NCBI GenBank assembly: GCA_024036415.1
Contig: JAMWET010005514.1
Span: 111,001-175,000, forward strand
From: Prochilodus magdalenae
Taxonomy: Eukaryota; Chordata; Actinopteri; Characiformes; Prochilodontidae
Reading direction: 5' to 3'
DNA: 64,000 bases
In this document: positions 1-13,700 of the stretch, piece by piece
How positions within the stretch are numbered: the stretch's first letter is position 1
Layout: every line of letters starts with the position of its first letter
The notes under the pieces: generated by a model
Database searches by the model: none
Seen by the model: only the letters and a program-made list of their open reading frames with translations
Told to the model about the DNA's origin: nothing
Position numbers and translations under genes: made by a program

Positions 1-249
1 TCACTGCAGTGTGGGATGAATGATCTAAGTTTTAACGAGGCTTGATACCATGGAATTCCGTAACTGGCCTCATGTTGGGCAAACACGCAGGCCACACCAT
101 TTGTTGGAACTACCCAGAATGCCTCTCGAACCGATTCTGGACAAGGCCGATGGCACAGTGCTGGAATGTCCCATCATGGTTGGGGTACATAGAGTCCATG
201 AAGGGCTGCAAATGGTCACCCAGAAGGGAAACGTAGTGGGCTCCGGTTA

Positions 250-1146
250 ATGGTGTGTTTACCAGGAAAGGTACAGGCCCACCTGATCTCAGGGCAGACC
301 CCCAAGCACAGATTCAGTGTTGGCTCGACCAGCACTCGTCTGTTTGTCTTTTTACTCTGCTTCCCTTCTTCGTCCCATACTGTTGTCATTGTGTGTACTT
401 TTTCTTCTTCCTCCTCTTCTTCTTCATCTTCTTCCTCTTCTTCTTCCTCTTCCTCTTCTTCTTTTTCTTTTCTTTCTTCTTCTTCTTCTTCTTTTTCCAC
501 TTCCTCTTCTTCTCCTCTTGTTCCTCTTCTTCTTCCTCTTCTTCTTCTCTTTCTTCTTCTTCCTCCTCTTCTTCTTCATCTTCTTTCTCTTCTTCTTTTT
601 CTTTTCTTTCTTCTTCCTCTTCCTCTCCTTATTTTTCTTTGCTTTCTTCTTCTTCTTCTTCTTCTTCTTCTTCTCTTGTTCCTGTTCTTTTCTTCTTCTT
701 CTCTTTCTTCTTCTTCTTCTTCCTCCTCTTCTTCTTCATCTTCTTCCTCTTCCTCTTCTTTCACTTCTTCCGCTTCTCCTCTTCTTCTTTTTTTCTTCTT
801 CTTTTTCTTCCTCTTCTCCTCTTTCTTCTTCTTCTTCTTCGTCTTCTTCTTCTTCTTCCTCTTCTTCTTCTCCTCCTCTTTTTTTTTCTTCTCCTCTTTC
901 CTCTTCCTTTTCTTCTTTTTCTTTTCCTTCTTCTTCTTCCACTTCTCCTCTTTCTTCTTCTTCTTCTTCTTCTTCTTCTTCTCCTCCTCTTTCCTCTTCC
1001 TCTTCTTTTTCTTTTCCTTCTTCTTCTTCTTCCACTTCTCTTTCCTCTTCCTCTTCTTCTTCTTCTTCATCATCTTCTTCTTCTTCTTCTTCTTCTTCAT
1101 CTTCTTCTTCTTCTTCTTCTTCTTCTTCTTCTTCTTCTAGAGAATT
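250..1146 (+). repeat. Composite repeat: ~130-bp leader plus ~735-bp (CTT/CCT)n polypyrimidine tract
   Basis: A unique-looking leader (about 262-398) is followed by an uninterrupted C/T tract (about 400-1138) of TTC, CTT and CCT units with a few CTTCATCTT interruptions, ending in tctagagaattc. The same leader, tract and terminus recur at 2560-3584. The tract lies 3' of exon 26 of the apoB-like gene, inside its next intron, where the transcript would be GAA-rich. All long open frames here are low-complexity shadows. Confidence 0.85.
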
Positions 1147-1740
1147 CTGAGCCACACACGAACCCCACCATCAGCCTGAAACAACTGATCCCATGACTGG
1201 TTGGACCACACCACATGTTGCTAGCCATGTAGGTTCCGGTCAGCACCCCCACAAGGTGAGCCACTGTGTCTGGTGTCATGGTGGTGCTAACAGATCCACT
1301 CTAGTGGGCCCTCTTCTACCATATCCTATGGAAGCTGACCGGCGGGACTGAAGGTGGATGCGAGTTCTCACAATCTGGTCACACGAACAATTCTAGCCAG
1401 GCACCATCAGTCACGATCACTAAGCACCCACGGTCGGGCACTGCGCTGTCCACTGTGGGTGGTACTTCTTTCTATGACCTATTCCTGGTACACACCTGAA
1501 ACCATGGATCCGGTGCCCACACACCTCCGGAAATGGAATGTCCCATCTCTCTAGCAACCCCCATCATGCCTCGTTAGTACTCCGTTCATTAACGTCCCCT
1601 TGGCATGAGTACGCTGGACAGTGTTCAGCCTTACTCCCCAGACAACACCTCACCGCTTATACAGGTGTGGGCGTTCCCAAGCCATCCCCTGAGGTAACGC
1701 CCCTCCATGATCCGTTTACATACTGCCCCCCCATGACCTG
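1147..1740 (+). repeat. Dispersed interspersed repeat, copy 1 (second copy 18129-18545)
   Basis: 1561-1735 aligns with about 18262-18435 (shared cttatacaggt, then gggcattccc versus gggcgttccc, and ccctgaggt). Neither copy has an intact frame or clear terminal repeats. The copy runs up to the splice donor of apoB-like exon 26 at 1748. Positions 1-249 look similar in style (short stop-rich frames) but I could not match them confidently. Confidence 0.5.
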
Positions 1741-1748
1741 GGCCGTAC

Positions 1749-4700
1749 CTCCATAGCATAGCTGGTGAGACTCTCTCCAGACTGGTTCCTGATAGACTGA
1801 CTCAGGAGGACTCGTTGTTTGTTGCTGCCCTGGTTCCAGTGCTTGCCATAGCTCAGGTCAAGCGAGGACTGGATCTGAACCGGACTCCGTTCATGTCTGA
1901 GCTGTACCTGTAATCGAGAATCACGCGGTGATGAAACGTCCACAGGAAACTGGTTTCGAGACGCAACGTTCTGCTGGTACCTTGTGGTTGAAGAGGGCGA
2001 TGTGGGAGCACTGGAGCTCATGCTCTGCTCTCATGCTGTACCGGTCCTCAGCTGGCTCTGCTTCGTCTCTCAGGCTCTGAGACATGTGACACTCGTGCAC
2101 ATGGTGCGAGTCGTCTAGAGAAAAAGAGAAAGGGACCGGATGGATGGACTTCTCTGCACTCGTTCCTAAAGGTCATGCTGCGTGATTAGATCTCTCACCT
2201 GGCACGCCGTATCTGATCCTTAGACCGGAGCTCCAGTCTGGCCCGCTGTGTTCAACAAGCCCGAGGATCCTGGTGCTCAGTAGGCTGGGCAGCACCAGCC
2301 CTGCATCCAGCGAATACTGCCTCCGACCATCGTCCTGCCTCCGCTCCAGCTGCACTGTGGAGGAAGTCACATACAGCATCCTTTACATCTACTGTCTGTG
2401 GTTCCCCAAACAGGCATGCTTCAACCGTCCTCCTAAACGGAGAGTCGGAGGAGAGTGGGATGGGATAGAGGAGAGTGTGGAGTAGTGAGGCTCATCGAAG
2501 ATCTTCACAGAGCTACACTAACCAGGTCACATTCAGGTCCCAGAGTGTTCCCATTGAGAAAGCATGGGACGGAGAGTACAAGCCCACCTAACCTCAGGGC
2601 AGACCCCCAAGCACAGGTCCGATGTTGGTTCGACCAGCACTCGTCTGTCCTTTTTCTCTGCTTCCCTTCTTCCTCCCATACTGTTGTCACAGTACCTCTT
2701 CCTCTTCTGCTTTTTTAGTTCTACTTTTTCTTTTTCCTACTTCTTCTTCTCTTCTTCCTTCTATTAATCATCTTCTTCCTTTTCTTCTTCATCTTCTTTA
2801 TTTCTTTATCCTCCTCTTCTTCCTTTTCTTCTTCCTGCTCTTCTTCTTCATCTTTTTTTTCTTCTTCACTACGATCTTCCTCTTCTTCTTTTTCTTTTCC
2901 TTCTTCTACTTCTTCTTCACCTTCTTCTTCTTCTCCTCTTTCTTCTTCTTTTTCTTTCCTTTATCTGCTTCTTCCTCCTCTTTTTCTTCTTCACTTACTT
3001 TTTTTCATATTCCTCTTCTTTTTCTTTTCCTCCTTCTTCTTCTTCTTCTTCTTCTTCTCCTTCCCCTTCTTCTTCTTCTTCTTCTTCTCCTACCTCTTTT
3101 TCATCTTCTTCTGCTCCTTCTCCTTTTCTTCTTCTTCTTCATCTTCTTTTTCTTCTTCTTCATCTTTTTTTTCTTCTTCTTCTTCTTCTTCCCCTTCTTC
3201 TTCTCCTCTTTCTTCTTCTTTTTCTTTGCTTTCTTTTGCTTCTTCCTCTTCTTTTTTTTCTTCTTCACTTATATTTTTTTCATATTCCTCTTCTTTTTCT
3301 TTTCCTTCTTCTTCTTCTTCTTTTCTTCTTCTTCTCATTCTCCTTCTCCTCCTCCTTCTTCTTCTTCTTCTTCTCCTTCTCCTTCCTCTTCTTCTTCTTC
3401 TTCTTCTTCTTCTTCTTCTTCTTCTCCTTCTCCTTCTCCTTCTCCTTCTCCTCCTTCTTCTTCTTCTCCTTCTCCTTCCTCTTCTTCTTCTTCTTCTTCT
3501 TCTTCTTCTTCTTCTTCTTCTTCTCCTTCCTCTTCTTCATCTCCTTCTTCTTTTTCTTCTTCTTCTTCTTCTTCTAGAGAATTCTTGTCCATTAACTAAT
3601 CCTACAGTTTTCCAGCTCGGGAATGTTCAGTTTGATGAGGAATGGTGTGCTAGTGAACAGGATACTGATCCAATGTACAGTTTTTGGAAAAACTTGACTG
3701 AACAGGATTGAGAAGTACACGCCCACCTACTGCACCTCCGCCTAACTGACAGACACCAAGTCACATGCACTCGTCTAATTTCTCCACCCTTCTCTACGGG
3801 TGAAGGCCTTGCCTGAGCAGGAAGCGTCTTTACTGAAGACATTCCGCAGCTTAGCCGACACGCTGATCTTCCTGCTCAGCCCATGTGTCACATTAACGGA
3901 CAGTATGACCGGATGCCCGTCTGCTGCAACTTTGGCCTCCAGTTGGTAGTGCGCTCTCTTCTCCGACGGGAGACTCAGTGTCTCCATCAATCCCTAAACA
4001 CACAGAGGACATGATTATATTTCATTCAGTGGACAGGAGTTACCAACACGGCCTACGAGCTCATCACTGTCCATCTTATCAGCTCCACTGACCATACAGG
4101 ACACTCTGTAGGTGCACAGGTCCAGACTGTAGTCCATCTGTTTCTCTGTGTACTGTATTACCCTGTTCTTCAATGGTCAGGACCCCCACAGGACCACCAC
4201 AGAGCAGGTAGGTGGGTGGTGGATCATTCTCAGCACTGCAGTGACACTGACGTGGTGCTGGTGTGTTAGTGTGTGTGGTGCTGGTGTGAGTGGATCAGAC
4301 ACAGCAGTGCTGCTGGAGTGTTGAGACACTGTGTCCACTCACTGTCCACTCTATTAGACACTCCTACCTTGCTGGTCCACCTTGTAGATGGACAGTCAGA
4401 GACGATAGCTCAACTGCTGCTGCACAGTGCAGTGTTGGTCATCCTCTAGTCCTTCATCAGTGGACACAGGACACGGCCCACAGGATGCTGCCCACAGGAC
4501 TCTGCCCACAGGACGCTGCCCACAGGGCACTGCCCACAGGACACTATCCGTTACATCTACTGTCTGTCCAGCAGTGACACTGAGGTGTCTGATCCACTCA
4601 CACCAGCACCACACACACTAACACACCACCACCGTGTCAGTGTCACTGCAGTGCTGGGAATGATCCACCACCCACATCATACCTGCTCTGTGGTGGTCCT

Positions 4701-7700
4701 GTGGGGGTCCTGACCATTGAAGAACAGGGTGATACAGTATACAGAGAAACAGCTGGACTACAGTCTGGACTACAGAGTGTCCTACATGGTCAGTGGAGCT
4801 GATAAACTGGACACAGTGAGTGTACATATGCACCTGTGGTACAGGTGACTGTGCTGTCATGTTACCTTGAGGTAATAATGGTATCTATCATCCACTAGCA
4901 GCTCTGCTCTCCCTGACCAGAGACCGTTCAGCTCCTCAAGCTGCCCTGTAGAAGATCAACACAGACGGTAACACAGATCAGCATCACTCGGGTCCATCCC
5001 CAGTCGGCATGTCTGATTTGGGCTCAGTATTTCAGGGAAGGGATCAAGCGGGAGAGCAACCTTGAATGATGATGGTTTTCAGAGGGTGGGTCATTTTGAG
5101 CACCACCCTCCGAGGACTCAGGCTGAAGTCCAAGGACACGTCTCGAGGGATTGAGGATTGAGGTGTGCCGAGGAAAATGAGCAGATTGGCTTCCAATGGT
5201 ATCCAGGAGCGTTTCTAGGAAACACAAACAGAAGAGCTCTGGCACATCTGGTTCTCCGCCATAGGGTGAACAGGTAGACCATAGATTCAACACAGGCGGC
5301 ATGGCTGTCCTGCAGGGGCTGGATGGACTGGGTACTATGTGGCCAGTCTTGAAACTGGCTGTCTGTCTGTTTTACTTTGAGAGAGAAGGACGTTCAGTTT
5401 TCCAGGGTATGGACCCTTTACCGAGCTAATGGCTACCCTCCGGTTCCTGCTACCCGCCTCTAACCAGTTGCCTACCCACCCAGCCAGACACCTGCCCACC
5501 AGCTGCTTACCTGCCCAGCCTAACGCTGATGAAGGACTAACCAGGCTTTCCCGCTGCAGACTAACGTTTCCGCTATGCTCCCTGCATCCGACTGTTATTC
5601 AGCAATAAGCTCTATATTAACTTCATTGTCACCATGACGACTACATCAGCATAATTAGATACTCTACTGATGTTACTTTCAACAATTTCAAACTGTAGTT
5701 TGGACCAGAGGAGGAGGAGGAGGGATCCCCCGTGTGAGTCTCCAGAATCCCAAATCTCCAAAACGGCAACTTTACAGGAGAGGACAAAAACCTCATTAAC
5801 TTTAATGGAAGTCAATGGAACCAGACGTCTTTCCAAGCACTTCTGGGTCATTTCTGTTGGTCCATTCATCATGAGATTCTTACTCGGTGTAAACAGGAGC
5901 TGCCGTGTTCACATAATGCATAAAAGTAAAAATGGACAGAATGGGATGGAAACTCGAGATACATAAACACATACCTGATGAATGAATGCATAAGCTGCCT
6001 CTAAGAGGAACTTCTGTAAGCCCCGGTCCAGCTTCTGAAACCTCAGGGTGAAGAGCACCGGGCCAGCGGGGGGAAAACCTCTTCCCATCAGAGACACAGG
6101 ATAGGCGACATCAGAGCACAACTGCCAGCCAAACAGCTTAGACCCTGCGGCAGGAGGGGAAATACGCTTCACTGTACCAGTCTTCTTTAAACACATCTGT
6201 AACTGAGGCTATAACCTGAGGACTGTACATGTTTTAGGCGTGCAGGTGGTCTTCTCTTTGAGGTTCCTGGAGGCTGTGAGCTCCTCTCTGCTCTCTCCAC
6301 TCACGCGGTACATCCTGGAGCTGTTTAAAGAAGCGGACAGAGGTTAGATCTTTTAATTTAACAGCTTATTATTTATGTTTTTATAGATACAGTCAGAGAC
6401 CCCCCGCTGTCAATCATTTGCTTATGAGGAGGGGAAAAGTCAAATAACTTCTAAGACTGAACCTCTGATGTCTTTGGAAAACTGGAACACATTACATACT
6501 GTTATATGTGCTATTATATTATATTATATTATATTATATTATATTATATTATATTATATTATATTATATTATATTATATTATATTATATTATTTAATTTA
6601 AAAAATGTTTTTATTATATTATATTTTATTTTATTTTATACTTTATTTTTTTTATTTATTTTTTTTTTAAATTGATTTAATTAAATTTTATATTACACTA
6701 TATTATATTATATTATATTATATTATATTATATTATATTATATTATATTATATTATATTATATTATTATTTTTAAATTTTATTTTTTTTTATTTTATATT
6801 ACACTGTATTATATTATATTTTACTATATTATATTATGTTACATTGCATTATTTAATTTTATTTTATTTAGTAATATTTTATTATATTATACAATTTTAT
6901 TTTATTTTATTTTATATTACACTGTATTATATTATATTATTTTTTACTATATTATATTATATTATATTATATTATATTATATTATATTATATTATACAAA
7001 GCTCTGTTTTCATTACTGTATAAACATATCCTTGTGTTTTCATTAGCCTAGAATAAGCCTTCATATCTACTTAAGAGAAGTTTGTCTTCCAACAGAAGCT
7101 GCCACCGCCATGTTTCTACAGTAGCCCCCAACAGACAAATTACCCACTGGCCGTACCAACTGGAAGAGGTAGAAAACAGCAACCCCAATGTCTGGTGGTA
7201 GCAGCTCCATACGACTCAGTACAACTCCAGCTGGGATATTCTATTATCCTAAATCTCCATATCATCATTAAAACTACGAGGGCGATGCCAGCTGTGTACT
7301 CGCCAGCTTCTTGTACCAACTGTCCTGTTCCACCTTAAATGGCACAGCAATTGCATTTCGGTGTTGACACTCAGCATCTTCTTCGTCAGATTCTTGTTCA
7401 AATTTTCCCGTTCCACTTTAACCGCTGCACTGGTTTTTACTGGCAGGATACAATGAGCACCATTTAAGGTGGAACAGGGAAATCTGAACAGTTAGCTGGT
7501 GAATGTCCTCATCAGGAGCATTATAGGACAGCACTAGACGTAACAACCAGCTCCGTGAACGGCTGTTTTGACTGTCCCATATATAAACGAAGGGTGGTCT
7601 CTGACTTGTGCACAAAACGAAACTGAATTATTACAGACCTGAAGGACACCACATCCATCACATCGTCAGGTGTGTTGAGGACCATCTTTAGACTTTGTCC

Positions 7701-10700
7701 ATTGTGCACAAATACACCTCCATCTAAGCTGGTGGAGGTTCGAATCTGGGTCACCCACTCCAATCCCACTCGACCGAAAGCTCCATCCACTCCCATTCGG
7801 GCTGAGACGCCAACATATGCACTGGAGGAAAGGACAAGAACAAATGAGAATGGTCACCTCCACCCTGTTTCACAAACGCCATAACATTACCTCCATCATG
7901 TTTCACAAACGCCATAACACTACCTCCACCCTGTTTCACAAACGCCATAACACTACCTCCATCATGTTTCACAGACGCCACAACACTACCTCCACCATGT
8001 TTCACAGATGCCATAACACTGCCTCCATCATGTTTCACAAACGCCATAACTTTACCTCCACCCTGTTTCACAAACGCCATAACACTACCTCCATCATGTT
8101 TCACAGATGCCATAACACTACCTCCACCCTGTTTCACAAACGCCACAACACTACCTCCATCATGTTTCACAGATGCCATAACACTACCTCCACCATGTTT
8201 CACAGAGGCCGTAACACCACCTCCACCATGTTTCGCAGATGCCGTAACACTACCTCCACCATGTTTCACAGATGCCATAACACTGCCTCCATCATGTTTC
8301 ACAAATGCCATAACTTTACCTCCACCCTGTTTCACAAACGCCATAACACTACCTCCATCATGTTTCACAGATGCCATAACACTACCTCCACCATGTTTCA
8401 CAAACACCACAACACTACCTCCATCATGTTTCACAGATGCCATAACACTACCTCCACCATGTTTCACAGATGCCATAACACCACCTCCACCATGTTTCAC
8501 AGAGGCCGTAACACCACCTCCACCATGTTTCGCAGATGCCGTAACACTACCTCCACCATGTTTCACAGATGCCGTAACACTACCTCCACCATGTTTCACA
8601 GATGCTGTAACACTGCCTCCACCATGTTTTCCAGATGCCATAACACTACCTCCACCATGTTTTCCAGATGCCATAACACTGCCTCCTCCACGTTTCACAA
8701 ATATCATAACACTGCCTCCTCCACGTTTCACAGATGCCATAACACTACCTCCACCATGTTTCACAGACGCCATAACACTACCTCCACCATGTTTCATAGA
8801 CTCCATAACACTACCTCCACCATGTTTCACAGATGTCATAACACTACCTCCATCATGTTTCACAGACGCCATAACACTACCTCCATCATGTTTCACAAAC
8901 GCCATAACACTACCTCCATCATGTTTCACAGACGCCATAACACTACCTCCATCATGTTTCACAGACGCCATAACACTACCTCCATCATGTTTCACAAACG
9001 CCATAACACTACCTCCATCATGTTTCACAGACGCCATAACACTACCTCCATCATGTTTCACAAACGCCATAACACTACCTCCACCCTGTTTCACAAACGC
9101 CATAACACTACCTCCACCATGTTTCACAAACGCCATAACACTACCTCCACCATGTTTCACAGATGTCATAACACTACCTCCACCATGTTTCACAGATGCT
9201 GTAACACTACCTCCACCATGTTTCACAGATGCTGTAACACTACCTCCATCATGTTTCACAGATGCCATAACACTACCTCCACCCTGTTTCATAAACGCCA
9301 TAACACTACCTCCACCCTGTTTCACAAACGCCATAACACTACCTCCATCATGTTTCACAGATGCTATAACACTACCTCCATCATGTTTCACAGATGCCAT
9401 AACACTACCTCCATCATGTTTCACAGATGCCATAACACTACCTCCACCATGTTTCACAGATGCCATAACACTACCTCCACCATGTTTTCCAGATGCCATA
9501 ACACTGCCTCCATCATGTTTCACAGATGCCATAACACTACCTCCATCATGTTTCACAGATGCCATAACACTACCTCCATCATGTTTCACAGACGCCACAA
9601 CACTACCTCCATCATGTTTCACAGATACCATAACACTACCTCCATCATGTTTCACAAACGCCATAACACTACCTCCATCATGTTTCACAGACGCCATAAC
9701 ACTACCTCCATCATGTTTCACAGACGCCATAACACTACCTCCATCATGTTTCACAGACGCCATAACACTACCTCCACCATGTTTCCCAGATGACATGGTA
9801 CCTCAGAGCATTTATGCCACAAACTAGGGGGCCTAACTCTTAGACTCATGGTTCGCAACTGCTGTACAATCACCAAAGGTCTAAATGGTATCATGGTGCT
9901 TACTTTGGCTTTATGTAACCAGCCAAGGAGAACTGAGACCAGTCTTTAAAGTTGGCACTGCCCTTCACCCAAAGAGTGTAGAAAGAAGACATGTTGATGC
10001 TCAGCTTGACGGGCAATCCTGAAAGCGATGGTAACACCAGTTCTTCTGCCAGTACAGTCGCTCTGTGGTTCAACTTAACCTCCTGACCCTGAGATGCAGA
10101 AAAGATTACAGAGAGGTGGTCAGGGATGTAACCTGGAAAGCGAATCAGAAATGCACTGTATGTCCAAAAGTTTGTAGACACCTGCTAGACACCTCCAACA
10201 GCCTATATCCTTCTTGATGTTGGAACGTTGTTGTTAGCATTTGATTACATTTAGCCACAAGAGCATTAGTGAGGTCAGGTACTGATGCTGGATGATCAGT
10301 TCTGGATCACTCCAACTCATCCCAAAGTAACTGGATGGTGTGCCACTGCTCCAGCACTTGGCACTGGGCATGATGACCATGATGAGGCTCATGTGTGGCT
10401 TCTCCAGAGAGTCTCAGTCTGTGGTTCAGATTTTACCAGCTGTATGTGTAAGTGATAGGTGTGTCTACATACCTTTGAACACATTCCCTCTCACCTGTAA
10501 CAGCTTCACAGTGACTCCAGCCATTCTAAGTGATAGCTCTCTCAGCTTGTCCAGGAGATCATCACAGCTCATGAAGGTGAGGTCAATGCCGAACATCTTC
10601 ACGTTCATCCAACATCTGAACTCGCTCTGCCTTTTCCTCTGCCCTGGGAACTGAAGCCAAAAGCATGGTTTACGTATTGTATGTCCGACAGTGAGTGTTA

Positions 10701-13700
10701 TGGAATTAGCTGGACTTCTGGATTGGCTACTACTAGAATCTGTTCTTAATCCATAGGGTCTAATCTGATGGCGGCCCACCCTTTACACCTATAACAGCTC
10801 CAGCTCTTCTGGGAAGGCCTTCCACAAGGGTTAGGAATGTGTTTATGGGAATTTCTGACCATTCTTCCAGAAGCACATGTGTGAGGTCAGACACTGATGT
10901 TGGACGAGAAGGCCTGGCTCTCAGTCTCCGGTCTAATTCATCCCAAAGGTGTTCTATCGGGTTGAGGTCAGGACTCTGTGCAGGCCAGTCCAGTTCCTCC
11001 ACACCAGACTCGCACATCCATGTCTTTATGGAGTCCCCAAACTGTCCCCACAAAGTTGGGAGCATGAAATTGTCCAGAGTCTCTTGGTCTGCTGAAGCAT
11101 TAAGAGTTCCTCTCACTGGAACTAAGGGGCCGAGCCCACCTCCTGAACAACAACCCCACACCATAATATACTCGGCACAGTGCAGACACACAAGTACCGT
11201 TCCCCTGGTACCGCCAAACCCTCAGTAACAGTGCAGGCTAGGAAAGCTTAGTGAACCCATGAACCTGTAGATTATCATATTTAGCAGCATCATCTCCACC
11301 AAACTAGCTGCTAATAAGATTTCCACTTCCTCCTTGCAAATGTGGATGAGAGATTACCTGTATTTATGGGAAGCCTTGTTGCACAGACCTCTACAAGTCA
11401 TATACCACAGCACCTCAATATGGTAAAGGTCAGGACTCTGACTTAGCCATTCCAAAACCCAGATCATCTCCTTTTGCAGCCGTTCTTTACTAGTGTGTTT
11501 TGGGTCATTGTCTTGGTGCACCCCCCCGACATCTCTTCAGCTTGAGATCATGGACTGCTGCCCTTATCTTAGTCCTCAAGGACCATAAGGCACCCAGGCC
11601 CTGAGGCAGCAAAACACCGCCCAACCATGATGCTACCTCCACCATGTTTCACAGTTGGGATGAGGTTTTGGTGTTGGTGTCTTTTTTGTTGTGTGCTTTT
11701 GATCTGACCACATGTTATGAGTAATCAATCCAGAAGTCCAGGTCATTCCAAAGAGTTCCCTTACTTCCTGTTGCAAAGAGATCTGAATTCTTTGTCCACC
11801 CACCAAAGTACATACCTGTTCTGTATAATCAAGTCAAGAAACTTTGGCCAAATACCACCAAATCTGCCCATTCACCTTAGCTTTGAGAGAACTCAAGATG
11901 TCGGACTTGCAGTCGTCATTCGGCACTCTTTCTTGCTGGTCTGGCCTCCCGTCCTCACTCGTCTCATTCCTTTTCGTCCCCCGGGATGCAGATTCGGTTT
12001 GACTAGGAGGCTCGTCAATAGGAGAGGAACGATGACCTTCAAACATGCTCCAGAGAAAAGGCTCTGCGTTTTCCATCCTGAGCGCAACCTGAATGCAACA
12101 CAGCAGTACAGTGAGTAAGCCATCCATAGCATCTCCCCTTTGGGACAGGCAGAAAAGAAAGAAGGACACTTGTTATTTCGTCACCTCCAAAAGATTAAAC
12201 GATCTGCCCAAGAGGTGCACCGTCACGTTGGCCATGGTAGAACGCGGCAGAAAGGATGTAGGTGAGAAAACCAAGGCTCCTTCGAAGTTGCCGATGGCCG
12301 GCCCTTGCAAACACACAGAGACGTAAAACAGGACGTACAAAAAACTGAGGTATACGTCCAAAGCACTGACAGAGCGACTCGGAACGTACCGGCTTCCGTT
12401 GTAAAGTCCATGAACGAAGAATACTTCCATGGTTCGGCTTCAAAGTCTTTACTGAGGATGTCGTGTGGCAGAGACTCCATGAGGTCTTTCTTTAGAGGGT
12501 CTTCTGTCTTCTGGATGCTGAAAAGGTGGCTCCAGACGTAGGACCCAACTGAATGAAAACAGGATACAGTGACTGGAGAGGGTTGGAGGGACAAAGCACC
12601 ACTTTGGGATATCTTGTTGCATAAGGCGTAGAAGCTACCCTAGTCTCGTCGTTCCCAGGGGAAAAGTAAAGAACCAAACTTCCGACCACGGAAATGTTTT
12701 GGCTCCCTCTATTCCATTTATGCTGGCATCTCCTACCTTGGGTGGATGTTTCATTGCTTAAGGTGTCCCTCACAATCCTGAACACCTCTGGGCCAGGACA
12801 TTTCATGAGTTGCTGATATGCAGCGATTCTAACCTCCACGTCCTCCCGAGGCTGCTGGTAGGCCCATGCAAGGACTCCTCTCTGCAGAAAGACAAGCCAT
12901 CAGACTGCTCAACGCTGTTTGACATGCAGACCTATCAGGACTGTTGAACTCTTGAACACACACACATAATGAACACACACAATGTCAAATACTCAGTACT
13001 CAGGTGGTCCTCCATAGGCCCATAAACTACTGGTCCCCCATAGGCCCACAAACTCCTCAACCCATGCGTATCAGAACTGTACTCAGGTGGTCCCCCATAG
13101 GCCCACAAACTCTTCAACCCATGCATATCAGAACTGTACTCAGGTGGTCCTCCATAGACCCACAAACTCCTCAACCCATGCATATCAGAACTGTGCTCAG
13201 GTGGTCACCCATAGGCCCACAAACTCCTCAACCCATGCATATCAGAACTGTACTCTGGTGGTCCTCCATAGGCCCACAAACTCCTCAACCCATGCATATC
13301 AGAACTGTACTCAGGTGGTCCTCCATAGGCCCACAAACTCCTCAACCCATGCATATCAGAACTGTACTCTGGTGGTCCTCCATAGGCCCACAAACTCCTC
13401 AACCCATGCATATCAGAACTGTACTCAGGTGGTCCTACATAGGCCCATAAACTCCTCAACCCATGCATATCAGAACTGTACTCAGGTGGTCCTCCATAGG
13501 CCCACAAACTCCTCAACCCATGCATATCAGAACTGTACTCTGGTGGTCCTCCATAGGCCCACAAACTCCTCAACCCATGCATATCAGAACTGTACTCAGG
13601 TGGTCCCCCATAGGCCCACAAACTCCTCAACCCATGCATATCAGAACTGTACTCAGGTGGTCCCCCATAGGCCCACAAACTCCTCAACCCATGCGTATCA

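Noticed and set aside
250..1196. Poly-Ser/Leu/Phe and poly-Glu/Lys frames up to 313 codons (also 2622-3711)
   Set aside because: Translation of polypyrimidine/polypurine tracts.
5024..5302. 92-codon minus-strand frame MPPVLNLWS...
   Set aside because: Out of frame with the real exon 5061-5214, which reads [10 protein letters not shown] and fits the apoB phases.
7862..9795. CRISPR-like array of ~33-bp repeats
   Set aside because: Direct tandem units without unique spacers in a vertebrate intron.
7751..9796. Open frames of 681 (minus) and 658 (plus) codons
   Set aside because: Both are products of a 33-bp tandem repeat with no stop codons; they lie in an intron and overlap exon 18 in the wrong frame.
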